DNA from: Gemmata massiliana
Lineage (GTDB): Bacteria > Planctomycetota > Planctomycetia > Gemmatales > Gemmataceae
Reading direction: 5' to 3'
Assembly (NCBI GenBank): GCA_000531095.1
Contig: HG799476.1
Span: forward strand, 10,109-66,920
Length of the DNA: 56,812 bases
Each line of letters begins with the position of its first letter. Position 1 is the stretch's first letter. The translations under genes and the position numbers were made by a program. A model generated the notes under the pieces. That model was not told where the DNA came from. It saw only the letters and a program-made list of their open reading frames with translations, and made no database searches. Below are positions 8,892-17,690 of the stretch, one piece after another.

Positions 8892-8920
8892 TGGCCCGTG
8901 AGGACAGCCCTCACGGGCCA
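8892..8920. terminator. hairpin between convergent genes
   Basis: A perfect 12-bp stem (8892-8903 with 8909-8920) has a 5-base loop. No U-tract follows on either strand, so it is a terminator-like or transcript-protecting stem and not a classical intrinsic terminator. Confidence 0.55.
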
Positions 8921-8932
8921 AAGTCATTGGAG

Positions 8933-9223
8933 CTACGCTTGTGGAGAAGCGGTGGGCGGGTTTTGATTCTCTGGTGCATTCGGTATCGAGCCCGCAACAC
9001 TGCTTTGCAAGAATGTGATAAGGGCAGTCAACTGTGCGGGGTCGTGAACGACAAGGTCAAGGTGCCAGACACATCCTTCCGCTTTTCCCCCTTCAATATG
9101 AAAGGGGGCGTCCCTCAAAACGAAAGTACACCTCGCGAAGTTGCATTCAACGTAAGCGTTGCCCGAGAGATAAACGGTCTGATCTTCAAAAGTCACTCCC
9201 TTATGGAGGAGTAGGGTCGCCAT
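8933..9223 (-). CDS. small hypothetical protein
   Basis: 96 residues. The core (F-E-D-Q-T-V-Y-L-S-G-N-A-Y-V-E-C-N-F-A-R-C-T-F) has regularly spaced aromatic residues and two cysteines, like small beta-rich proteins of unknown function found scattered in bacteria. There is no signal peptide or membrane segment. The C-terminus is proline-rich. Coding potential is moderate. It is convergent with the ankyrin-SUFU gene and I assign no function. Confidence 0.5.
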   Translation of the reverse strand: MATLLLHKGVTFEDQTVYLSGNAYVECNFARCTFVLRDAPFHIEGGKAEGCVWHLDLVVHDPAQLTALITFLQSSVAGSIPNAPENQNPPTASPQA

Positions 9224-9322
9224 TTTTGCTCTCGCCTCTGTAAAAGTAGGGTCTGTTGGTATCGGTCAGTCGTCGAACGCCGACTCGATCGCGACCGGTT
9301 CGAGTGGTACCGTGCACCCCTC

Positions 9323-9666
9323 TCATACCGAATCGTGCTGATTAGTTATCTTCTGTAGCCGGCCTCTGTCAACGAATTGCAAACGTGGGTTGTAGATCGG
9401 CTTTTGGTTGTGCCCTCTCCCCTTGCGGGAGAGGGTGGTGAGGCTTTGCGAACCGGGTGAGGGGTGGGCGCCCGAGTGTGGAAGCAACACCCCTCACCCC
9501 GCCGCGAAGCGCGGCGACCCTCTCCCGCAAGGGGAGAGGGCAAAACCACCACCACGGGCGATCCACGTTTGCAATTCGTTGTGTGAGGCCGGTGAGCCAC
9601 AAACTGTGGATGTCCCGGCCTCACAGAGGCCGGCTACAGAAGACCATCAAAACGAGACGGTATCAC
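9323..9666. repeat. palindromic repeat A, copy 2, interrupted by a second element
   Basis: The outer segments (9323-9369 and 9582-9666) match copy 1 at 5177-5305, including TCATACCGAAT, TTCTGTAGCCGGCCTC and the GTGATAC-type right end. The copy is split after CCTCTGT by a 212-base insert. The right edge overlaps the stop codon of the patatin gene: the TGA at 9663-9665 (minus strand) lies in the repeat end. Confidence 0.85.
9370..9581. mobile_element. MITE-like element nested in repeat A
   Basis: A 212-base insert has perfect 19-bp terminal inverted repeats (CAACGAATTGCAAACGTGG and its complement). It is flanked by TGT on both sides (9367-9369 and 9582-9584), which occurs once in the intact copy of the host repeat, so a 3-bp target duplication. 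The interior is itself a large inverted repeat of the GCCCTCTCCCCTTGCGGGAG type. It has no coding capacity, so any movement would need a transposase acting in trans. Confidence 0.75.
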
Positions 9667-10904
9667 GGAGCCGGTGGCTGCATGGGCGGCATGGTGCGGA
9701 GCCGGAGGCCGCCGCGTGCGTAGTTACCGTCGCACGGGCTGAGGGCCGGGGGAATGTACATCCAGCTCGGCCCGTCCTGCCCGTCGTTCAACCCCTCCTG
9801 GTATAGTTGCGTCATCACCTTGCGATCGAAGCTGACGGCGGTATCGACCTGAATTTCGGTGTCCTGCCGGAGCGCGATCATGTGGTACCGCATCCCCGCG
9901 AGTTGCGACTGCCAGTACGTGTTCGCCAGTTCCGCGCGGCAGTGGGCGAACAGCATCGCCCCCGTGCTCGCGCCGAGCACGGGCAGGATGCGCCGGCGCA
10001 CGGGGCCTTCTTCCGGGTACAGCCGGCCGGACACGATCGCGTAGAAGTTGGCGCGCGTCTGCATGGGGTCCGTATTGGGTCCGAGCCGCGCCAGCTCGAA
10101 CACGCCCGGGGGCATGAACAGCGGGGCGGTGACCCCGCCGTCGGCGTGGTACTCGGTTTCGCGTTGTCCGTCGACCGCGATGCGGAAGGGCACAGGCGGG
10201 AGCACGCCGGGGATCGACGCCGACGCGAGTAACACGTCCCGGAACAGCGTGCCCCCCTCGGGGCGCGGGCGGCACGCGATCGCCCCCATGTCCCAGATCA
10301 CCGCGCGCCGGGTGCGCAGGTCGGTGGTGCCCACGTAGAGGCGCCGGCCCTTACGGTGCTCTTCCGCGATGCGGTCCAACAGCGCCGGAGTGATTTGCGA
10401 TTCGATGAGCCTCTGGAGCGGCTCCGAGGTCGCGAGCGCGTCGCGGAACGGGATCGTCACCCAGGCCCGCATGTGGAAGATGTCCGAGGTGCGCACGCCC
10501 GTGTAGAGCTTCACCGCCTGTGCGTCGTACTCGCTCCCCAGGAACGCGAACGGGGCGATCAGCGCGCCGGTGCTCGTGCCGGTCACCACGTCGAACTCGG
10601 GGCGCGTGCCGGTGCGCGTCCAGCCGTCGAGCACCCCGGCCGAGTACGCGCCGTATAGACCGCCGCTCGACAGTGCGAGTACGTGTTGTGGCTTGCGCAT
10701 CCCGACAATGAGGTCCGCCGGGGACGCGAGCACCGCACCGGGCGGCACAATGGGCGGGCCGTCTTCCGACGCGAGTACCCGGTGCGCTTTGGCGCGCGCG
10801 CGTTCCGCGGGTCGGGGTGTTTGGCACCCGACCAGGACTGCCAGGGCAATGAGCGACCCCGCGAACACCGTCCGGCTGCCGGCGCAATGGCGCAACGTGA
10901 CCAT
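9663..10904 (-). CDS. patatin-like phospholipase lipoprotein
   Basis: 413 residues. The N-terminus carries a type II signal with a lipobox ending LVGC (about residues 24-27), so the protein should be lipid-anchored. The patatin domain is clear: an oxyanion glycine-rich loop (SSGGLYGAYSAG, about residues 79-90), the GTSTG nucleophile elbow with catalytic serine (about residues 109-113) and the D-G-G catalytic aspartate motif (HADGGVTAP, about 250). Patatins use a Ser-Asp dyad to hydrolyse acyl esters of phospholipids. The C-terminal part (about residues 300-413) is less conserved. The stop codon overlaps the end of the adjacent repeat. No close operon partner. Confidence 0.85.
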   Translation of the reverse strand: MVTLRHCAGSRTVFAGSLIALAVLVGCQTPRPAERARAKAHRVLASEDGPPIVPPGAVLASPADLIVGMRKPQHVLALSSGGLYGAYSAGVLDGWTRTGTRPEFDVVTGTSTGALIAPFAFLGSEYDAQAVKLYTGVRTSDIFHMRAWVTIPFRDALATSEPLQRLIESQITPALLDRIAEEHRKGRRLYVGTTDLRTRRAVIWDMGAIACRPRPEGGTLFRDVLLASASIPGVLPPVPFRIAVDGQRETEYHADGGVTAPLFMPPGVFELARLGPNTDPMQTRANFYAIVSGRLYPEEGPVRRRILPVLGASTGAMLFAHCRAELANTYWQSQLAGMRYHMIALRQDTEIQVDTAVSFDRKVMTQLYQEGLNDGQDGPSWMYIPPALSPCDGNYARGGLRLRTMPPMQPPAP

Positions 10905-11383
10905 GCGGCGGCGTGTACCCGCACTTCACGACGGTGTCAACAGCAGTTGGGCGCGGATAACGACGAGGCAAATTTGGGGGATTCTGGTTGTGAACTTTAG
11001 TACATTGGGGTATGATTTGAGTGTTGGCGGTACTGGGGATACAGAGCCTCCCCCGCGTTGTGTTTGTCGGTTCCTTCGGCGCGAAGGCAAAATTTCAATC
11101 AAACGCTACAAGAGGCTCCCGATTTTGGCGAAAGCGTATCACGAATCGGCCGGATTTGGATGTTTTGTGGCGATTGTTAGCCCCGATTGATAACGGCTCA
11201 CGAGTGCCTTTTGCGATCCGAACATCGAATGATTTGGTGCATCGGTGTTTGCTGCGATATTCGGGCTTCGGTTCACTCCAGCAGATTGCCCCGAAGCCCA
11301 AAACGTTAGCAATTGTTAGCACTGACAGACCCGTGTTCGGATCTTAAGTTTAAACTGAATATGCAGTTGTGGACAAGAGGTGG
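10905..11383. other. intergenic stretch with no supported gene
   Basis: About 480 bases between two minus-strand genes. It is less GC-rich than its surroundings. I see a 9-bp stem (11263-11271 with 11291-11299) and a repeated ATTGTTAGC motif (about 11173 and 11312), but no credible coding frame, RNA gene or strong promoter. Confidence 0.5.
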
Positions 11384-11788
11384 CTACTTGCGTTGTAGCA
11401 CGAACCGTCCGGAATCGCGGCGACTGGTGAACGTCGCGTCGAAGTTCGCGTTCGTTGCGGTCGCGGTCGTGCGGAACGTGCCGAACGGCCCGAGTGGTTT
11501 CTCCGCGGAGAGTACAACCACGCCGTCTCCGGTTCCGACAACGTCCATCGTGGTCGTGTACCGGAACGGGATCACCTTCGCGAACCGACCGCGGTACTTC
11601 ACGCGGTACGCATCGTCGCCGAGTGGGGTGAATGTCGCGTGCAGCGGTCCGGTGTGACCGTTTTTGTCACTAACCCAATACCCGGACCACTTTCCGGTCA
11701 AAGTGGGTGCGACGGGGACGACAACCGTTTGTGCGAAGCTCACCGTCGGAATCGCGCAAAGGGCGACCAAAGCTAGGATTCGGTACAT
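11384..11788 (-). CDS. small secreted hypothetical protein
   Basis: 134 residues. The second ATG (11788) is chosen because AAGAGG lies eight bases before it. The first ATG is only two bases from that site. An N-terminal signal peptide is visible (MYRILALVALCAIPTVSFAQ, cleavage likely after SFA). The mature part is beta-rich with a TGKWSGYWVSD start and recurrent threonine/aromatic strands, like a small lipocalin-type or calycin-like beta barrel. That fold guess is inference. It should be periplasmic or exported. It is divergent from the sialidase gene. Confidence 0.65.
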   Translation of the reverse strand: MYRILALVALCAIPTVSFAQTVVVPVAPTLTGKWSGYWVSDKNGHTGPLHATFTPLGDDAYRVKYRGRFAKVIPFRYTTTMDVVGTGDGVVVLSAEKPLGPFGTFRTTATATNANFDATFTSRRDSGRFVLQRK

Positions 11789-11933
11789 CGGCATAACCTC
11801 TTAAGGATCGGGCAGGTATTCTACTTTTCCGCCGGTCGCGTGCTCGCGTCCAGAGCACTTCGGGGCGTAATTGAGGGGCTTTGGGATCGCTCTAGGAATT
11901 GCTCCGGTTGTATCGATTTGCGGAGATCGCGTC

Positions 11934-13124
11934 GTGACTCGTTTCGCTCTGGTGCTCGTACTGGCCGCGTTTTCCGTACTCGCGTTTGCTGCCGAGCCGG
12001 AGAAGATCGACCTCTTTGAAGCGGACCGAGGCGGGTACAAACAGTATCGCATTCCGGGGATCGTGGTCACCAAATCGGGTGTGGTGCTGGCGTACTGCGA
12101 GGCGCGCAAGAGCACCCGCGGAGATTGGGGCGCGATCGACATTCTGCTCCGCCGAAGTGCTGATGGGGGCAAGACCTGGGACGAGCCGAAGAAGATCGCG
12201 GACGTGCCCGGACCGAAGGAGAAGAACCCCGTTGCGCTCGCGCAGAAGCTCGCGAGCAAGGACGACGTGACGTACAACAACCCCGTCGTGATTGCGGACA
12301 AATCGGGGGCGGTTCACCTGCTCTTTTGCCTCGAATACATGCGGTGCTTTTACGCCCGATCCGATGATGACGGCAAGACTTGGACCGCGCCCACAGAGAT
12401 TACCGCGAGTGCCTTTGACCCCATCAAGAAGGGCTACGACTGGAAGGTGCTCGCCACCGGCCCCGGTCACGGGATTCAGCTCAAAAGCGGCCGATTGCTC
12501 TGCCCCGTGTGGCTCTCGCTCGGCACCGGCGGCCACGCCCACCGCCCGAGTGTTGTGACGACCATTTTCAGTGACGACGCGGGGAAAACCTGGAAGGCCG
12601 GCGAGATCGCGGTTCCGCACACGGCGGAGTACGTGAACCCCAACGAGTCGTGTGTCGCGGAGCTGTCCGATGGCACCGTTGTGCTGAACGCACGCAGCGA
12701 ATCGAAGAACAATCGCCGACTCGTCACTCAGAGCGCGGACGGCGCGACCAAGTGGAGCAAGCCCACGTTCGATGAGGCGCTCGCGGAACCCGTCTGCATG
12801 GGCAGCGTGCTTGCAGTTCCGGGCAAGAAGCCGCTGTTGCTCTTCAGCAACCCCGACAATCTGGAGAAAGCCGGCGCAAAAACTCCTCCCGCGCCGGGGA
12901 GCGGACGCGATCGCAAAAATCTGACCGTGCGTTTAAGTGAAGATGATGGCAAGACTTGGACTGCGAAGCGCAGCGTGGAGAGCGGCTTCAGTGCTTACTC
13001 GGATTTGACAGTCGCAAAAGACGGGACCGTCTTGCTCTTCTACGAGCGCGCCGGCGAAAAGGGTGCGAACTACGGGCGGCTCACTCTGGCACGATTCGGA
13101 ACGGGGTGGATCAGAGAGAAGTGA
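11934..13124 (+). CDS. exo-alpha-sialidase / BNR-repeat glycoside hydrolase, secreted
   Basis: 396 residues from the GTG at 11934 (CGGAG eight bases upstream). A signal peptide follows (VTRFALVLVLAAFSVLAFAAEP). Sialidase hallmarks are present: the YRIPGIV motif (arginine of the carboxylate-binding triad), EARKS, and four Asp-boxes of the S-x-D-x-G-x-T-W type (SADGGKTWD, SDDDGKTWT, SDDAGKTWK, SEDDGKTWT) that mark six-bladed propeller turns. The family releases terminal sialic acids or related sugars from glycans (known of family). Its substrate here is untested. The protein is exported. A repeat pair lies just after the stop, and the next gene is convergent. Confidence 0.87.
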   Translation: MTRFALVLVLAAFSVLAFAAEPEKIDLFEADRGGYKQYRIPGIVVTKSGVVLAYCEARKSTRGDWGAIDILLRRSADGGKTWDEPKKIADVPGPKEKNPVALAQKLASKDDVTYNNPVVIADKSGAVHLLFCLEYMRCFYARSDDDGKTWTAPTEITASAFDPIKKGYDWKVLATGPGHGIQLKSGRLLCPVWLSLGTGGHAHRPSVVTTIFSDDAGKTWKAGEIAVPHTAEYVNPNESCVAELSDGTVVLNARSESKNNRRLVTQSADGATKWSKPTFDEALAEPVCMGSVLAVPGKKPLLLFSNPDNLEKAGAKTPPAPGSGRDRKNLTVRLSEDDGKTWTAKRSVESGFSAYSDLTVAKDGTVLLFYERAGEKGANYGRLTLARFGTGWIREK

Positions 13125-13149
13125 CAAAGACGCGAAATTAAATACAGTG

Positions 13150-13330
13150 TGGCCACAAAAAAGCACAAAGGGCACAAAAGAAGACCGAGATCAGAACCGC
13201 GGATAACGCAGATTACGCGAATCAGACAAATGAACGATGTTTAGCTCTATCAGAGCAGAAATGAATAACCAGGGTTCATCGTTCTCTGCCTTCTGTTTTC
13301 TTTTGTGCCCTTTGTGCTTTTTTGTGGCCA
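13150..13330. repeat. 33-bp perfect inverted repeat pair
   Basis: The 33-base arm at 13150-13182 (TGGCCACAAAAAAGCACAAA...) is exactly complementary to 13298-13330, with a 115-base spacer. It sits between convergent genes (sialidase and protease). The arms are A/T-rich and purine-skewed, quite unlike the local base composition, so this looks like an inserted repeat unit. Confidence 0.8.
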
Positions 13331-13347
13331 TACTGCTTTCTGCGTAT

Positions 13348-14373
13348 TCACTCTTGCTTGCCGAGCCACTTGAGGACTGTGGGGCCGGGGACGACCATCT
13401 TTACCACCATTTGGAGGGTCGACCCCTTCGGGTTCGGGTCGGGTTTTGCGGGGTCTTTGGGCTTGTCGTCCTTCTTGTCGTCGGCACGCGACGCACCCTT
13501 TTTCGGCGTTTTCACCGCGCGAATGCGGCGCGCGGGGTTCTTGCCCTCGTCGCCCGCGTCGAGGCTGAGGGTGAGGGCCGCCATACCGACTACTGCGCCG
13601 TACTTGTTCAGCACCGGAGCACCGCTCGATCCGCTCGCGTACTCCGCGGTAATGCCCATCCACTTTTCAGTTTTGCCGTCTTCGTTAGTGTTCGTGCTGT
13701 ACCGCGTAATAGTGCCTTGCGTGTACAGATAGAACAGATCGCCGGGGTGACTGATGACTCCGACCCATGAGCCGACGTCTGCGTGTCCCGATGCTATGGG
13801 GAGCGGGGTGAGTCCCTTCGCCCCGATGCGGAACACCGCGACATCCGCCGTTTTGTTGCCCCCGAGGAAGTCGGTGAGCGGGTACACGTTCCCGTCGCGA
13901 TCGGAGACGCCGAACATTTCGCCCGGCTTCAGATCCTCGAACACGTGCCAGTTGGTGACCAGCACGCCGTCGGCGGCCGCGACCCACGCGGTCGCGTAGG
14001 TACCGCTCTCCCAGTTCCCGTCCTTGTCCGGGTACACGCTTCCGACGATGAACACGCTACGAACCGCGGACTTGTACACGTCTTCTGGTGCCAAGACCTT
14101 GTCGCCGGGCTTGGTCGTCGCGATTTTCGCGGGGCCGGCCTTCATTCGGTCGACGAGCTTGTCGTGCGCCAGCAGCTTATCGGCCTTCGCGAGTTCTTCG
14201 AGCTTGTCGTACAAGCGCTTATACACTTCGTCGTCATCGATGTACTTCGGCTCCCGTGGTGCTTCCGCGCGCGGCTGCTGGGCCGGTGCGGGTGCCGTGG
14301 ACGCAAACGCAACGAACACCGCGGCCAGGAGCGCCCGGCTCGCGGTGGGTCGGGGAAAGAGACGTGATCGCAT
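13348..14373 (-). CDS. secreted trypsin-like serine protease (S1C/Deg-type)
   Basis: 341 residues from the ATG at 14373, preferred over an upstream ATG because GAGGAG, formed by the last codons of the upstream gene, lies seven bases before it. Signal peptide MRSRLFPRPTASRALLAAVF...APAQ. A charged helical segment (about residues 40-80) precedes a trypsin fold with the catalytic triad His (TNWHVFED), Asp (TADVAVFRI) and Ser (GSSGAPVLN). There is no PDZ domain. The C-terminal 60 residues are lysine/aspartate/proline rich. The ribosome site overlaps the stop of the deoxyhypusine-synthase-like gene, so the two are probably co-translated. Confidence 0.85.
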   Translation of the reverse strand: MRSRLFPRPTASRALLAAVFVAFASTAPAPAQQPRAEAPREPKYIDDDEVYKRLYDKLEELAKADKLLAHDKLVDRMKAGPAKIATTKPGDKVLAPEDVYKSAVRSVFIVGSVYPDKDGNWESGTYATAWVAAADGVLVTNWHVFEDLKPGEMFGVSDRDGNVYPLTDFLGGNKTADVAVFRIGAKGLTPLPIASGHADVGSWVGVISHPGDLFYLYTQGTITRYSTNTNEDGKTEKWMGITAEYASGSSGAPVLNKYGAVVGMAALTLSLDAGDEGKNPARRIRAVKTPKKGASRADDKKDDKPKDPAKPDPNPKGSTLQMVVKMVVPGPTVLKWLGKQE

Positions 14374-14377
14374 TCCG

Positions 14378-15532
14378 TCACTCCTCGCGCTTGGCAACCG
14401 TCTGAGCGTACCCTTCTTCGAGTCGGCGGGTCAACTCCGGGAACTTGTCGAACAGGCGCTTCGGTACGCGTTTCTCGGTACGAGTGAGCGCATACGCGGT
14501 CAGGAGAGGGAGTGCGATCGTCGAATCGACGTAACACGTGACCGAGTCCGGCAGTTTGTCGGGGTCGACCTTGCCCCAAGTCATCGCTTCGCTCGGCGTC
14601 GCGCCGCTCAGCCCGCCGGTATCGGGGCGCGCGTCGGTGAACTGTAGGAAGTAGTCGTGCCCGGCCTCGAGCAGCCCGAGCACTTCCTGAATTTGCGGCT
14701 CCGTTTGGAGCATGAAGTTCTTCGGACTTCCGCCCCCGAGGATCAATACTGAACTATTCCCACCCGATGCTTTTGCGTCCCACACGATCGCGGCCGACTG
14801 GTTCACGTCGCGGAGCGGGTCGATTCGGAGCTTACTGCCTTCGAGCATGAGGGCAGCGAGGTTCATGCCGATCGAGCTGTCGCCGGGCGAACTGGTGAAG
14901 ATCGGCACCCCGTGACGGTACGCGGCGGCCAACAGGTTCTTCCCACGGTGCCCGGTTTGGTCCTCACGCTCCGCGAGGTACTTGCCCACGAGGTTGTGGA
15001 ACTCGGCCGTCCCCATTGTCTGCTGGAACGCCTCTCCGCGACAGAGGGTGCGGAAGAATTTGTCCGTTCCGAGCAGGTTCTCGTAGTCGAAAACGATGTC
15101 GTAAATGCGGATGACCTGGTTTTCACGCAGTTCCAGGTCCGGCAGGCTCGGTCCGGCCTGGTACAGGTCCATGCCGAGCGCGTAGTGCGTGTCGTGGTAC
15201 AGGTTCGCGCCGGTCGAAACGATCCAGTCGATGAACCCGGCTTCCACGAGTGGCACCAAGCACGACATCCCGAGTCCGGCCGGCGTGAGGGCGCCCGAGA
15301 GCGCGAGGCCGATCGTGCCGTTGTTCGCGAGCATCTTCCGCACGTACAACTGGCAGCCCTCGCGGAGCCGGCCGCCGTTGTAAGACAAGAACGCGCCGTC
15401 GATGAGATCGGCCGCGCTCGTGCCGCCCGCGACGCCCGCCGGGTCGATCCGCTCGCGGCTGATCTTGTGCAGAAACGCTTTGTTCGCGTCGGTCCCGGCG
15501 TGGCGGTCGTAGTGCGGCTTGTGTGGGTGCAT
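14378..15532 (-). CDS. deoxyhypusine synthase-like protein
   Basis: 384 residues, close to the family length of about 370. The deoxyhypusine-synthase family transfers the aminobutyl group of spermidine, to eIF-5A lysine in eukaryotes/archaea or to small amines in bacterial homologues (family knowledge). Family blocks seen are [35 protein letters not shown], and near the C-terminus [10 protein letters not shown], whose lysine corresponds to the reactive lysine of the enzyme. Bacterial members usually do not modify eIF-5A and may form homospermidine or another polyamine. It precedes the secreted protease with its stop inside that gene's ribosome site. Function in this organism is unknown. Confidence 0.85.
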   Translation of the reverse strand: MHPHKPHYDRHAGTDANKAFLHKISRERIDPAGVAGGTSAADLIDGAFLSYNGGRLREGCQLYVRKMLANNGTIGLALSGALTPAGLGMSCLVPLVEAGFIDWIVSTGANLYHDTHYALGMDLYQAGPSLPDLELRENQVIRIYDIVFDYENLLGTDKFFRTLCRGEAFQQTMGTAEFHNLVGKYLAEREDQTGHRGKNLLAAAYRHGVPIFTSSPGDSSIGMNLAALMLEGSKLRIDPLRDVNQSAAIVWDAKASGGNSSVLILGGGSPKNFMLQTEPQIQEVLGLLEAGHDYFLQFTDARPDTGGLSGATPSEAMTWGKVDPDKLPDSVTCYVDSTIALPLLTAYALTRTEKRVPKRLFDKFPELTRRLEEGYAQTVAKREE

Positions 15533-15597
15533 GGCTGAAACCAGAAGTCAGGGGACGGAAACCCGAGAACCCGCCTACACGCGAGATGTGGGCTGGT

Positions 15598-16372
15598 TTA
15601 CGGGCGATTCTCGGCACCGGTTGGTAAGAGCCGCAGTGCGGCCTCGTAATCCTCCGGCGAATTCAGATTACGGAGTGACGCCAGTTCGGGGTCCGCGTCG
15701 GTCAACTCTTCGGGCTCGATCACGCGCGTCGGAACGCGGTCGAAGAGGTCCGTCGCACGAAGTCGCCCCTCCGCAAGCATCGCACGCACAGTGGGTGCGA
15801 CTTCGATGCGGTACGCCGCGGCCAACGGGTGAAGGAACCTGCCGACACGAGGAACGGCTGCGCCTAACCCCCTACCCCCCTTCCCTAAGAAGGAAGGGGG
15901 AACAGAGCCAAATACATTAGATTTCACGCGATCTTCTGTCTTAAGCCCCTCTCCGTTTAGGGGAGGGGTTGGGGAGGGGTTCTCCCCTTCCCTTCAGGGA
16001 GGGGGCAGGTTCGGCTGAGATTTCTTCCCCCAAGAACGAAACCACTCGGCTCACGAATTCCGGTTTCAGAAACGGCACGTCGCACGCGGACAGGTACACC
16101 GCATCGCACCGCCCCGCGAGTGCGGCTAAGCCCGCTGCTAAACCTGCGAGCGGGCCTTTTTCGTCGATCTCGTCGCGCACGAGGGTGACTTCAGATGGCA
16201 GCGGCGGTACGTCCTGGCCCCGCGCCGCGACCACGACAATCGGCTCAACGACTTCGCTCAGAACGCGAACCGCGCGCTGGAGCATGAATTCGCCGCCGAA
16301 CGGGAGCCACGCCTTCGGCCGCCCCATTCGCGACGATTTTCCGCCGCACAGCACGACTCCGCCGATCTTCAT
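15598..16372 (-). pseudogene. mobA: molybdenum cofactor guanylyltransferase, split by repeat insertion
   Basis: The N-terminal part (16372 to about 16013) has the MobA nucleotide-binding signature (GGVVLCGGKSSRMGRPKA), the guanine-site region and CDVPFL. After the F-L-G-E-E segment the frame runs into low-complexity repeat sequence (PSLKGRGEPLPNPSPK) and stops at 15941. The C-terminal part (AAVPRVGRFLHPLAAAYR ... NLNSPEDYEA) is in a different frame at 15863-15598. Joined, the two halves would be one normal MobA of about 200 residues. MobA adds GMP to molybdopterin. The insertion separates the domains, so the gene is probably inactive unless another copy exists. Its start lies 12 bases inside the first in-frame codon run. 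Confidence 0.78.
15863..16012. repeat. two tandem C/G-rich palindromes inserted in mobA
   Basis: The insert holds one hairpin (CCCCCTTCC facing GGAAGGGGG) and a second composite one (CCCCTCTCC facing GGGGAGGGG, then CTCCCCTTCCC facing GGGAGGGGG). About 150 bases are not part of the mobA coding sequence, as judged by the family boundaries on each side. The second unit, read through in frame, gives the repeat-derived peptide PSLKGRGEPLPNPSP. Confidence 0.65.
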
Positions 16373-16512
16373 GCCGGTTCCCAATTGTTCCGTCCGCGCA
16401 TTTGCACTCTCACATATCGCCGATAATCCCTATTGGCTGGCAGAAGGTCAATTCACGTCCTATAGGAAGTTAGCCGGCACCCCCGACACCCGACTCGACC
16501 CGTGAGCGTTCC

Positions 16513-17466
16513 ATGTTCTTCAAAGCTTTTACGCGGCTCTTTGGTCGCGAGACGCCGAATGTGTTGGCCCAGCCAGCACTCATCCGCGATCTCGGAAAGG
16601 TCGAGTCGTTCCCGACGCTCTCCGACACGACCGTGCGCGCCCTCGCGCTCGCGAACGACCAGAACGCGACGCTCGCGAACCTGGCCGAACTGGTCCGGCG
16701 GGACGGGGTGCTCGCTGTAGCGGTGCTCAAACTCGCGAACTCGGCCGCGTTCCGCGGGAAGCGCGGGACCGAAAACGTCCAACAAGCGACCGTGCGTCTG
16801 GGTATGCGCCGGTGCCAGCAGATTATCGCGGCTGTTGGGGTGGGCGGGGTCTTCAAATACAGTACGCCCCAAGTCGGTGTCATGTGCGAAGGGCTGCTCC
16901 GGCACGCTCTGTTTACCGCGACGCTGGCGTCGCGGTTGAACAACGCGGGCGGACTCGGGTTCCGCGGGGAAGAGTTCACCGCCGGGTTGCTCCATGATAT
17001 CGGCCGCGTGATCGTGTGTGTTCGGGCGCCCGATGCCTTTATGCACGCCGATCCCATGACGTTCGAGGAAGACAGCGGCATCCTGGGGCGCGAGCGCGAC
17101 ATCCTGCAACTCGATCACTGCGAGATCGGGGTCCGGTTCGCCAACGCGAACAAGCTCTCGCCGGGCGTCACGAGCGCGATTCTGAATCACCACTTCCCCA
17201 AAGCAGAACGGGATCACCCGGTGCTGGTTGCTCTGACGGCCGCGGCCGACGGGCTTGCGAACCACGTTCAGCGCGAACGGAAGTTGGCCAACTACCAGAT
17301 GGAAAAGTGCCCCGGCTTCTTGCGCCTCCACGAGTGTGCGGGCCTGGAAACGATCCGGCTGATCCGGAAATCGCTCTCCAAGACGGTTATTGAATCGCTG
17401 CGGGAAACGCGCGCGATGCTCCAGATCACTGCCCAGAAGCAACCGACTCGGGCTTCCAAGATGTAG
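16513..17466 (+). CDS. HDOD domain protein
   Basis: 317 residues. The HDOD signature is spread across residues 20-240: FPTLSDTTVRALALANDQNATLANLAELVRRDGVLAVAVLKLANSA (the typical HDOD start), then LGMRRCQQIIA, GLLRHALFTATLASRLN and FTAGLLHDIGRVIV. HDOD proteins are related to HD hydrolases but often lack metal ligands. They act as output domains in signalling and type IV pili or motility control. There are no membrane segments. It is divergent from mobA with a 140-base gap. A chemotaxis module lies about 19 kb away; no direct linkage is seen. Confidence 0.85.
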   Translation: MFFKAFTRLFGRETPNVLAQPALIRDLGKVESFPTLSDTTVRALALANDQNATLANLAELVRRDGVLAVAVLKLANSAAFRGKRGTENVQQATVRLGMRRCQQIIAAVGVGGVFKYSTPQVGVMCEGLLRHALFTATLASRLNNAGGLGFRGEEFTAGLLHDIGRVIVCVRAPDAFMHADPMTFEEDSGILGRERDILQLDHCEIGVRFANANKLSPGVTSAILNHHFPKAERDHPVLVALTAAADGLANHVQRERKLANYQMEKCPGFLRLHECAGLETIRLIRKSLSKTVIESLRETRAMLQITAQKQPTRASKM

Positions 17467-17574
17467 AGCGCGATCCGTACCACGCGACCGACCGAAAAAG
17501 TGGTCGCGAACCGGCCCGCGAACTGGTAACCTCCCGACCAATTGAGTCCGGGACCGTTTGCCAGGAGATCGCCC

Positions 17575-17690
17575 GTGGCCCGAAAATTCCGCGTTGGGAT
17601 CGTCGGATTTGGGATCGCGGGCGCAACCACTGCGTACCTGCTCGCACGCGACGGCCACGCAGTTACACTTTTGGCTCATGAGGCATCAGG
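17575..17690 (+). pseudogene. N-terminal remnant of an FAD-dependent monooxygenase
   Basis: From the GTG at 17575 the reading frame encodes ARKFRVGIVGFGIAGATTAYLLARDGHAVTLL (given here in pieces: the GxGxxG FAD/NAD-binding fold is VGIVGFGIAGATTAYLL). After about 35 residues the homology stops and an IS1595-type remnant begins. The rest of the gene is not found on the other side, so the truncation probably includes a deletion. Confidence 0.65.

Noticed and set aside
11173-11325. Repeated ATTGTTAGC motifs as an operator
   Set aside because: Only two copies about 140 bases apart, no nearby promoter or start in the right orientation.
10905-11383. Several short open frames in the gap between the patatin and the small secreted gene
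   Set aside because: None has a ribosome site, a homologous motif or codon bias like its neighbours.
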